The position numbers and the translations under genes were made by a program. The notes below the pieces were generated by a model. The model was given only the letters and a program-made list of their open reading frames with translations, made no database searches and was not told the DNA's origin. 64,000 nt of DNA from Kribbella amoyensis (GTDB lineage Bacteria; Actinomycetota; Actinomycetes; Propionibacteriales; Kribbellaceae): positions 496,001 to 560,000 of the forward strand of contig NZ_VIVK01000002.1 in the NCBI RefSeq assembly GCF_007828865.1, given 5' to 3'. Position 1 is the stretch's first letter, and every line of letters starts with the position of its first letter. This document shows positions 53,445 through 60,349 of the stretch, in pieces.

Positions 53445-54755
53445 TCAGAGCAGCTCGGCGGCCTTGCTGACGGGATGGCCGTTGACGGTGACGTTGTCGA
53501 GGTGGACCTCGGCGTGCTCGATCGTGCTCGGCGCCTCGATCCCGTCGAACCTGCAGTCGACCAGGCGCAGATCCTGGACGGGGGAGCGCTCGTACCCGCG
53601 GACGTGCAGGACGTTGCGGGCCTTCTGCACCGTGATGTTGCGCAGTTCCACGTTGCGGACGCGCGGGGTGAGGTCGCCGGTGTCGCCTTCGCCTCGGTGG
53701 AAGTTGCACTGGACGATCTCCTTGGTGAGCGTGGAGATCGTCAGGTCCTTCAGGTAGATGTTCTCCGCGAAGCCGCCGCGGATCGAGTTCGTCTTCAGGT
53801 ACAGCCCGAAGTACAGCCGGTCGCTGCCGATCACGCAGTCGCGGACGTAGATGTTGCGGGCGCCGCCGGTCATGTCCGACCCGACCGTGATCGCGCCGTA
53901 CTTCACCGTCAGCGTGCAGTCCTCGACCACGATGTCCTCCGACGGCACGTTCACCCGCAGACCGTCGGCCTCGCGCCCGGACTTGACCACGATGCAGTCG
54001 TCGCCGGCCGTGATCCGGCAGCCGCGGACGACCACCGAGCGGCAGGACTCGAGGTCGACGCCGTCGTTGTTCGGGCCCTCGCTGTCGATCTCCAGGTCCC
54101 GGATCGTCACGTTCCGGCAGAGCACCGGGTGGACCTGCCAGAACGGTGACCGGACCAGCTTCACGCCCTCGATCAGCACGTTCACGCAGTCGTACGGCTG
54201 GATGAAGCTCGACCGCAGGTGGTACCCCGGCCCGTAGATCCGCTCGTCCACCGGGACGCCGTCCGCACCTTGCTGCCGCAGTTTGACGAAGTCGTCGTCG
54301 CACCGGTGGAACCAGCCCCACCAGGTGTCCCAGTCACCGCCGCCGTCGATCGTGCCGGTGCCGGTGACCGCGATGTCGGTGCAGCCGTACGCGTAGATCA
54401 TCGGCGAGTAGTTGAACACCTCGACGCCCTCGTACCTGGTCCGTACGACGGGCAGGTAGTCGACCGGGTCGGAACTGAAGAGCAGCGTGGCCCCTTCGGA
54501 GACGTGCAGGTTCACCCCGGACCGCAGGTGCACCGCGCCGGTCAGGAAGGTGCCCGGCGGAACCACGACCCGGCCCCCGCCGGCCGCGGCGCACTCCGCC
54601 ACGGCCGTACGGATCGCCTCGGTGGCCGGGGTCCGGCCGTCCCCGACCGCCCCGTACGCCGTGATCGGGAAGTCCCGGTCGGCGAACACGGGCGGCCGGA
54701 CGGTGGCCAGGATCCGGTCCACGTCGTCCCAGCCGGCAGCGGTCTGCCGGCTCAC
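53445..54755 (-). CDS. GH28-family enzyme, cytoplasmic, with altered active-site motifs
   Basis: The protein has 436 residues and no signal peptide. Motifs one and two are intact (EGPNNDGV, AGDDCIVVKSG). The third reads VKYGAITVGS, lacking the His of GHG, and the fourth reads GLYLKTN, lacking the Arg of RIK. The same pattern is in the secreted enzyme encoded just upstream, so it is a clade feature. Rhamnogalacturonan hydrolases of GH28 also lack the His, so the target may not be homogalacturonan. GTG 54755 overlaps the upstream stop. It is the last gene of a three-GH28 operon. Confidence 0.88.
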   Translation of the reverse strand: MSRQTAAGWDDVDRILATVRPPVFADRDFPITAYGAVGDGRTPATEAIRTAVAECAAAGGGRVVVPPGTFLTGAVHLRSGVNLHVSEGATLLFSSDPVDYLPVVRTRYEGVEVFNYSPMIYAYGCTDIAVTGTGTIDGGGDWDTWWGWFHRCDDDFVKLRQQGADGVPVDERIYGPGYHLRSSFIQPYDCVNVLIEGVKLVRSPFWQVHPVLCRNVTIRDLEIDSEGPNNDGVDLESCRSVVVRGCRITAGDDCIVVKSGREADGLRVNVPSEDIVVEDCTLTVKYGAITVGSDMTGGARNIYVRDCVIGSDRLYFGLYLKTNSIRGGFAENIYLKDLTISTLTKEIVQCNFHRGEGDTGDLTPRVRNVELRNITVQKARNVLHVRGYERSPVQDLRLVDCRFDGIEAPSTIEHAEVHLDNVTVNGHPVSKAAELL

Positions 54756-56194
54756 AGGAGCTGCGCCGGGTCGGTGATCTTCTGCCCGTTCACGGTGAAG
54801 TTCGTGAATTTCATCTGCACGTCCTTGATCGTGCTCGGTGCGTCGATGCTGGTGAACGTGCAGTCGATCACCCGGAAGTCCTGGATCGGCGAGCGCGGGT
54901 ACCCGGTCATCGAGAACGCGTTGCGGGCATGGCCGACGGTGACGTTGCGCAGCTCGACGTTGCGGACCCGGGGCGTCAGCGGACCGGTGTCGCCCTCACC
55001 GCGGTAGAAGTTGCAGGACACGACCTCCTTGGTGAGGTTGGAGATCTCCAGGTCCTTCAGGTAGATGTTCTCGGCGAACCCGCCGCGGGTCGAGTTCGTC
55101 TTGATGTACAGCCCGAAGTACTGGTTCGCGCTGCCGATCCTGCAGTTCCGGACGAACACGTTGCGGACCCCACCGGTCATCTCGCTGCCGATGGTGATCG
55201 CACCGTACCGGATGTTCAGCGTGCAGTCCTCGATCAGGATGTTCTCCGACGGCACGTTCACCCGCAGCCCGTCGGTACCCCGGCCGGACTTGATCGCGAT
55301 GCAGTCGTCGCCGACGTCGAGCACGCAGTTGCGGATCACCACGTACTGCGAGCACTCCGGGTCCACGCCGTCGTTGTTCGGGCCGCGGCTGTCGATGTGC
55401 ACGTTCTGCACCGTGACGTTGCGGGACAGCACCGGGTGGATCTCCCAGAACGGCGACCGGAGCAGCTTCACCCCGTCGATCAGCACGTTGCGGCAGTGGT
55501 ACGTCTCGATGAACGCGGCCCGCAGGAAGTGGCCGGCGCCGAACACCCGCTCCGGGACCGGGGTCCCTTCCTCGGCCATCGCGTTCAGGTTCGCGAAGTC
55601 GGTGCTGGTCTGGTTGACCCAGGACCACCAGTTGTCCCAGTCCGCCTGGCCGTCCAGCGTGCCGGTGCCGGTGACCGCGATGTTCTCGCAGTCGCGGGCG
55701 TAGATGAGCGGCGAGTAGTTCATCAGCTCGATGCCCTCGAACCGGGTCAGCACCACCGGCAGGTACTGCTCCGGGTCGGTGCTGAACAGCAGCGTCGCGC
55801 CTTCGGACACGTGCAGGTTCACGTTGGACTTCAGGTGGATCGCGCCGGTGAGGAACGACCCGGCCGGGACGACGACGCGGCCACCGCCGGCCGCGTGGCA
55901 GGCCTCGATCGCGGCCCGGATCGCGGCGGTCGCGTCGGTCGTGCCGTCCGCGACCGCGCCGTAGGCGGTGATCGGGAAGTCCTGGTCGCGGAACTTCGGC
56001 GGCTTGGTGACCCGCATGATCTCGCCGAGCTGGCCCCAGCCGGGACCGCCGAACCCGTCGGTACCGGGCGGCGCGGCCGTGGCGACGGGACCGGCGGCCG
56101 CTTCGCCGGTCGCGATCGCGGCCACGGTCGGCAGCAGGGCGGCGCCGGCCGTCATCCGGAGGAAGTTCTTGCGGCTGAACTTGTCTTGCACCAC
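54752..56194 (-). CDS. GH28-family enzyme, secreted, with altered active-site motifs
   Basis: The protein has 480 residues. The N-terminus SRKNFLRMTAGAALLPTVAA looks like a Tat signal with Arg-Lys in place of Arg-Arg. GH28 motifs are RGPNNDGV and VGDDCIAIKSG, then IRYGAITIGS (no His) and GLYIKTN (no Arg). It is closely similar to the cytoplasmic GH28 that follows, with the same SEMTGG/SDMTGG and FGLY pattern, so the two probably cut the same linkage in different compartments. GTG 56194 (or 56191) follows a GAGGAGA site. It lies 31 bases after the upstream GH28 gene. Confidence 0.88.
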   Translation of the reverse strand: MVQDKFSRKNFLRMTAGAALLPTVAAIATGEAAAGPVATAAPPGTDGFGGPGWGQLGEIMRVTKPPKFRDQDFPITAYGAVADGTTDATAAIRAAIEACHAAGGGRVVVPAGSFLTGAIHLKSNVNLHVSEGATLLFSTDPEQYLPVVLTRFEGIELMNYSPLIYARDCENIAVTGTGTLDGQADWDNWWSWVNQTSTDFANLNAMAEEGTPVPERVFGAGHFLRAAFIETYHCRNVLIDGVKLLRSPFWEIHPVLSRNVTVQNVHIDSRGPNNDGVDPECSQYVVIRNCVLDVGDDCIAIKSGRGTDGLRVNVPSENILIEDCTLNIRYGAITIGSEMTGGVRNVFVRNCRIGSANQYFGLYIKTNSTRGGFAENIYLKDLEISNLTKEVVSCNFYRGEGDTGPLTPRVRNVELRNVTVGHARNAFSMTGYPRSPIQDFRVIDCTFTSIDAPSTIKDVQMKFTNFTVNGQKITDPAQLL

Positions 56195-56225
56195 GGGATT
56201 TCTCCTCAGGTCGTGGGTGGAGCGG

Positions 56226-57626
56226 TCAGTTGTCGACCCGGACGCCGTTGATCCAGACCTGGTCGAGGCGCAACCCGTCCACGTACTGGATCAGGTTCTC
56301 CTCCTCCATCCCGTCGAACCGGCAGGCCTGCAGCCGGATGTCGCGGAGCGGGACGGTGGGCAGGCCGAGCAGGTTCAGAGCACGCGGTGCGCCGGCCGCG
56401 GTCAGCTGGCTGATGCTGATGCCGTGCAGGTCGGGCGGGAAGTCGCCGGTGGTGACGTTGGCGTAGTTGAGCACGATCTCGATCACCGAGTCGGCGGCCT
56501 GGCCGACCTGGACCCGGCGGACGTCGAAGTTCGCGATCGTGCCACCGCGCTGCGGGTTGCTCTTGATGCGGATGGCGCGTTCCAGCCGTGGGCTGCTCAT
56601 TGTGCAGTCGCGGACGAAGATGTCGCTGACGCCGCCGGTGGTCTCGCTGCCGATGGTCACGCCGCCGTTCCCGTCGGCCATCTCGCAGTCGCGGACGACC
56701 GCGTACCGGGTCGGGACGTTCACCCGGCGGCCGTCGGCGTCCTTGCCGGCCTTGAAGGCGATGCAGTCGTCGCCGGTGGAGATCGTGCAGCCCTCGATCA
56801 GCACGTCGGTGCACGACTCCGGGTCGATCCCGTCGTTGTTCGGGCCGTGCGGGCTGTCGATGACGACGCCGCGGACGGTGACGTTGCGGCACAGCACCGG
56901 GTGCAGGTTCCACATCGGCGAGTCCTTGGCGGTGATGCCTTCCAGCAGCACGTTCTCGCACCGGTTGAACTGGAGCAGGTTCGGCCGCAGGTAGTGACCC
57001 TCGCCGAACACCCGCTGCTCGACCGGGACGCCGTCGGCGGCCTGCTTGAGCAGCAGGGTCTTGTCCGGACCCTCGTTGGGCGGCGGGCCGCCGGTCCAGT
57101 CCCACCAGTGGTTCGCGTCGGCGCGGCCGTCCAGGACGCCCTTGCCGGTGACGGCGATGTCGCGCTGCCGGTAGGCGTAGACGAAGGCCGAGTAGTTGTA
57201 GCACTCGGTGCCTTCGTACCGGGTCGGGACCACCGGCAGGTAGTCGGCCGGGTCCTGGCTGAACGCGAGCCGGGAGCCCTCGGCCAGGTGCAGGTCCACG
57301 CCGCTGAGCAGGTGCACCGCGCCGGTCCGGAAGTCGCCGGCCGGGACCAGGACGTGGCCGCCGCCGGCGGCGTGGCAGGCCTCGATCGCCGCCCGGATCG
57401 CGGCGGTACAGTCGGTTGCGTCGTCGCCGACCGCGCCGTACCGGGTGATGTCGAACCACCGGTTCGGGAAGCGCGGCGCCCGGATCCGCCGTAGGATCCG
57501 GGCGACCTGGGCGTCGGCAGCCGGTTCCGCGGCGGCGGCCGGGGCGGTACCGCCGCTGAGGACCAGTCCAGCTGCCACCGCACCGCCGGCCAGTAGGAAG
57601 CCGCGCCGGTGAAGTTCCTCGCTCAT
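56226..57626 (-). CDS. Secreted GH28-family enzyme, first gene of a three-GH28 operon
   Basis: The protein has 466 residues. A Tat signal, HRRGFLLAGGAVAAGLVLSG, ends near residue 35. Motifs are HGPNNDGI, TGDDCIAFKAG, DGNGGVTIGS (Asn where GHG has His) and AIRIKSN. It retains RIK, unlike the two enzymes downstream. The ATG at 57626 has a promoter and a perfect LacI-type operator directly upstream. Exo- or endo-action and the exact galacturonan linkage are not clear. Confidence 0.88.
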   Translation of the reverse strand: MSEELHRRGFLLAGGAVAAGLVLSGGTAPAAAAEPAADAQVARILRRIRAPRFPNRWFDITRYGAVGDDATDCTAAIRAAIEACHAAGGGHVLVPAGDFRTGAVHLLSGVDLHLAEGSRLAFSQDPADYLPVVPTRYEGTECYNYSAFVYAYRQRDIAVTGKGVLDGRADANHWWDWTGGPPPNEGPDKTLLLKQAADGVPVEQRVFGEGHYLRPNLLQFNRCENVLLEGITAKDSPMWNLHPVLCRNVTVRGVVIDSPHGPNNDGIDPESCTDVLIEGCTISTGDDCIAFKAGKDADGRRVNVPTRYAVVRDCEMADGNGGVTIGSETTGGVSDIFVRDCTMSSPRLERAIRIKSNPQRGGTIANFDVRRVQVGQAADSVIEIVLNYANVTTGDFPPDLHGISISQLTAAGAPRALNLLGLPTVPLRDIRLQACRFDGMEEENLIQYVDGLRLDQVWINGVRVDN

Positions 57627-57654
57627 GGTTGTGCTCCGTTCGGACCGCAGGGGA

Positions 57655-57702
57655 GTGCAAACGATTGCACCCGATCGTCCACCGGTCCGTCCGGTGTGTC
57701 AA
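57655..57702 (-). promoter_or_regulatory. Promoter with perfect LacI-type operator for the GH28 operon
   Basis: On the minus strand, TTGACA (57702-57697), a 17-base spacer and GACGAT (57679-57674) form a clear promoter. GTGCAAACGATTGCAC (57655-57670) covers the expected start point, so a bound repressor would block transcription. Matching sites lie at 21164 and 60274. Confidence 0.75.
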
Positions 57703-57722
57703 CGGCTCGTCGCCACGAGATC

Positions 57723-57770
57723 TTGACCGGCCCGAAATCTCTTGGATACTTGCGTGCAAAGGTTTACCCC
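57723..57770 (+). promoter_or_regulatory. Promoter and operator of the divergent GH28 gene
   Basis: TTGACC (57723-57728), a 16-base spacer and GATACT (57745-57750) precede GTGCAAAGGTTTACCCC (57754-57770), a member of the AGGwAAAG-GwTTwCCT operator family, near the expected start point. Confidence 0.6.
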
Positions 57771-57792
57771 GCCCGTCGAAAGGGTCCCGCCC

Positions 57793-59205
57793 ATGAACCC
57801 CAGCCGCCGCCGGATCCTCGGCCTCGGTCTCTCCGGAGTGGTTGCCACAGGCATCGGATCGGGCCTGCTGGCACCGGTCGCCGCGGTCGCGGACAGCGAC
57901 CGCGAGCAGTCCCTGCGGTCCCGGATCCGGCCGCCGCGGTTCCCGGACCGCTGGTTCCCGATCACCGAGTACGGCGCCACGCCGGACGACGCCACGGCGG
58001 GAATCGCCGCCGCGATCCAGGCGTGCAACGCGGCCGGCGGCGGGCACGTCGTCGTTCCGGCCGGGGTCTGGCAGACCGGCGCGATCCAGCTGCTGAGCCA
58101 CGTGGACCTGCACCTGGAGGAAGGGTCGACGCTGCGGTTCAGCACCGACCCGGCCGACTACCCGCTGGTCCGGACCAGGTGGCAGAGCGTCGAGGTGTAC
58201 AACTTCTCGGCGCTGATCCGGGCCGAGGATCAGACCGACATCGCGATCACCGGGTCCGGGACCCTGGACGGCGCCGGCGACAACGAGCACTGGTGGTACC
58301 TGATCGGCAGCGGCCAGTACGGCTGGAAGAAGGGCATGCCGAACCAGCGGGCCGACTGGGCCGAGCTGGAGCGGATGAACAACGAGCAGGTCCCGCTCGA
58401 GCAGCGGGTCTTCGGCCAGGGGCACTACCTGCGGCCGAGCTTCATCCAGCCGTTCCGCTGCCGGAACGTGCTGATCGAGGGAGTCACCGTGCGGGACTCG
58501 CCGATGTGGACGATCCACCCGCTGGAGTGCGGCAACGTCACCGTCAAGGACGTCAAGGTGCACAACCTCGGCCCGAACGGCGACGGCTGCAACCCGGAGT
58601 CGTGTACCGACGTCCTGATCCGTGGCTGCACCTTCGAGACCCACGACGACTGCATCGCGATCAAGTCCGGCCGGGACGCCGACGGCCGCCGGCTCGGGCT
58701 GCCGTCGCGCGGCATCATCGTCGAGGACTGCACGTTCCTCAGCGGCGGCGCCGCGGTCGCGATCGGCAGCGAGATGAGCGGCGGGATCGAGGACGTCTGG
58801 GTCCGCCGGCTGTGGATGCCCGCCGACCCGGCCGCCGACGAGGCGTTCCAGCAGTGGGTGCTGTGCGTGAAGTCCACCTCCACCCGCGGCGGGTACGTGC
58901 GCAACATCAACGTGCACGATGTGGATTGCCGCGCCTGGACGTATCGTCCGTTGGAGATCACGTTCAGCTATCAGGGCGGCGGCAACCAGACGTTGTTCCC
59001 GGACGTGCGCGACATCCGGTTCGACGACGTCCGGGTGGCGCGGGCGGAGCGGGCGTACCGGATCGTCGGTGTGGAGTCGATGCCGATCCGTTCGGTCGCG
59101 GTCACGAACAGTCGTTTCGACGTGGTCGAGGCGGAAGCTGTCGTACAGTACGCCGACGACGTGATGATCCGGAACGTACGGATCGGCGACACCCGAGTGG
59201 GGTGA
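57793..59205 (+). CDS. Secreted GH28-family protein with strongly altered catalytic motifs
   Basis: The protein has 470 residues. A Tat signal (SRRRILGLGLSGVVATG) ends near residue 32. The GH28 motifs are modified: LGPNGDGC for NTD, THDDCIAIKSG (His before Asp-Asp), SGGAAVAIGS without His, and LCVKSTS in place of RIK. The Asp residues that do catalysis are kept, so it may be active with a different specificity. ATG 57793 is favoured over an upstream GTG at 57742 because the promoter lies between and the Tat motif starts here. It is followed 34 bases later by a LacI gene on the same strand. Confidence 0.82.
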   Translation: MNPSRRRILGLGLSGVVATGIGSGLLAPVAAVADSDREQSLRSRIRPPRFPDRWFPITEYGATPDDATAGIAAAIQACNAAGGGHVVVPAGVWQTGAIQLLSHVDLHLEEGSTLRFSTDPADYPLVRTRWQSVEVYNFSALIRAEDQTDIAITGSGTLDGAGDNEHWWYLIGSGQYGWKKGMPNQRADWAELERMNNEQVPLEQRVFGQGHYLRPSFIQPFRCRNVLIEGVTVRDSPMWTIHPLECGNVTVKDVKVHNLGPNGDGCNPESCTDVLIRGCTFETHDDCIAIKSGRDADGRRLGLPSRGIIVEDCTFLSGGAAVAIGSEMSGGIEDVWVRRLWMPADPAADEAFQQWVLCVKSTSTRGGYVRNINVHDVDCRAWTYRPLEITFSYQGGGNQTLFPDVRDIRFDDVRVARAERAYRIVGVESMPIRSVAVTNSRFDVVEAEAVVQYADDVMIRNVRIGDTRVG

Positions 59206-59239
59206 CCAGGCCCCGCCCGGACCGGGCGAGAGGTGATCG

Positions 59240-60256
59240 GTGACGGAGAGCGGACGGGTCCGGCTGATCGACGTGGCGCGCGAGGCGGGCACGTCGGTCT
59301 CCACCGTGTCGCGGGCGCTGAACGGGTCGGAGCTGATCTCGCCGCAGGTGGTGGCGCACGTCCGCGCGGTCGCCGACGAGCTCGGGTACCGCGCGGACCG
59401 GCGGGCGCAGGAGTTCAAGCTCGGCCGGCCGCGGACCGTCGGCGTGACCGTGCCGGATCTGGCCAACCCGTTCTTCTCCGAGGTACTGAAGGGGCTCGCC
59501 GCGGCCGCTCGGACGGACGGTCACCGGCTGCTGATCGGTGAGAGCGGCGAGGATCCCGAGGAGGAGTTGCGGCTGGTCGAGGAGATCGCCGACCACTCCG
59601 CCGCCCTGGTGCTCTGCAGTTCGCGGCTCACCCGCGGCGGTCTGGAGAAGGCGCTCGCGTTGCCCGTCCCGGTGGTGTGCATCAACCGGACGGTGAAGAA
59701 CGCGGGCGCCGTCGCCATCGACTACCGAGCCGCGAGCCGGCTCCTGCTCGACCACCTCACCGGGCTGGGACACCGCCGCATCCTGTACGTCGGCGGCCCG
59801 GCCTCGTCCTGGTCCGACGCCGAGCGCCGTCGCACGCTGCGCAGGACGGCGCGTTCGCTCGACGTCACGCTGGACGAGATGGAAGGCGGCTGGTCCGGCC
59901 GGCACGGGTACGAGGCCGGCCCGACCGTCGTCGGCAGCCGGGCGACCGCGGTGATCACCTTCAACGACCTGGTCGGCGTGGGCCTGCTCAGCTGGTTGCA
60001 CGACAACGGCGTCGACGTCCCGGCCGAGCTGTCGGTGGCGTCGTACGACGACATCCCGATCGCGGCGTACTCCCGGCCGCCGCTCACCTCGTTGCGGAAC
60101 GAGCGCGCCCGGCTCGGCGAGCTGGCCTGGAAGCAGCTGGCCGGACGGCTGGCCGGTGCCGAGTGGCCGCGGCCGGATCTGCTCGCGCCGGAGCTGGTGG
60201 CCCGGGCGAGTACCGGGCCGGCGCGTCGGCGGGTCCGGATCCGCGCGCACGGCTGA
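59240..60256 (+). CDS. LacI-family transcriptional regulator
   Basis: The protein has 338 residues. The helix-turn-helix RLIDVAREAGTSVSTVSRAL lies at about residues 8-27, followed by hinge GYRADRRAQEFKLGRPR and a sensor domain from TVGVTVPDLANPFFSEVL. The GTG at 59240 has a GAGAGGTGATCG leader. It lies between a GH28 and a GH42 gene. GCAAACGATTGCA-type palindromes, the classical LacI-family form with a central CG, occur at the GH42 promoter 18 bases after its stop and at two other promoters, so it is the best candidate to bind them. Confidence 0.9.
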   Translation: MTESGRVRLIDVAREAGTSVSTVSRALNGSELISPQVVAHVRAVADELGYRADRRAQEFKLGRPRTVGVTVPDLANPFFSEVLKGLAAAARTDGHRLLIGESGEDPEEELRLVEEIADHSAALVLCSSRLTRGGLEKALALPVPVVCINRTVKNAGAVAIDYRAASRLLLDHLTGLGHRRILYVGGPASSWSDAERRRTLRRTARSLDVTLDEMEGGWSGRHGYEAGPTVVGSRATAVITFNDLVGVGLLSWLHDNGVDVPAELSVASYDDIPIAAYSRPPLTSLRNERARLGELAWKQLAGRLAGAEWPRPDLLAPELVARASTGPARRRVRIRAHG

Positions 60257-60273
60257 GCCACGGGATCCCTTGT

Positions 60274-60289
60274 CGCAAACGATTGCACG
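60274..60289. promoter_or_regulatory. LacI-type operator upstream of the GH42 gene
   Basis: CGCAAACGATTGCACG matches GTGCAAACGATTGCAC at 57655 and TGCAAACGATTGCT at 21164. It lies about 60 bases before the GH42 start. Confidence 0.7.
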
Positions 60290-60313
60290 CGACTTCACCA
60301 TGCGGACACCCCG

Positions 60314-60343
60314 GTGACCCGGACGGTGGCCGTGGGTTAGGTT
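60314..60343 (+). promoter_or_regulatory. Leaderless promoter of the GH42-GH2 unit
   Basis: GTGACC (60314-60319), an 18-base spacer and TAGGTT (60338-60343, TANNNT type) end 6 bases before the ATG at 60350. No ribosome site is present, so the message likely begins at the ATG. Confidence 0.55.
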
Positions 60344-60349
60344 CGGGAC

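Noticed and set aside
56206..59466. A 1086-codon minus-strand open frame spanning two GH28 genes and their promoter region
   Set aside because: It crosses a divergent promoter region and has no recognisable domain, while both GH28 genes have Tat signals and catalytic motifs.
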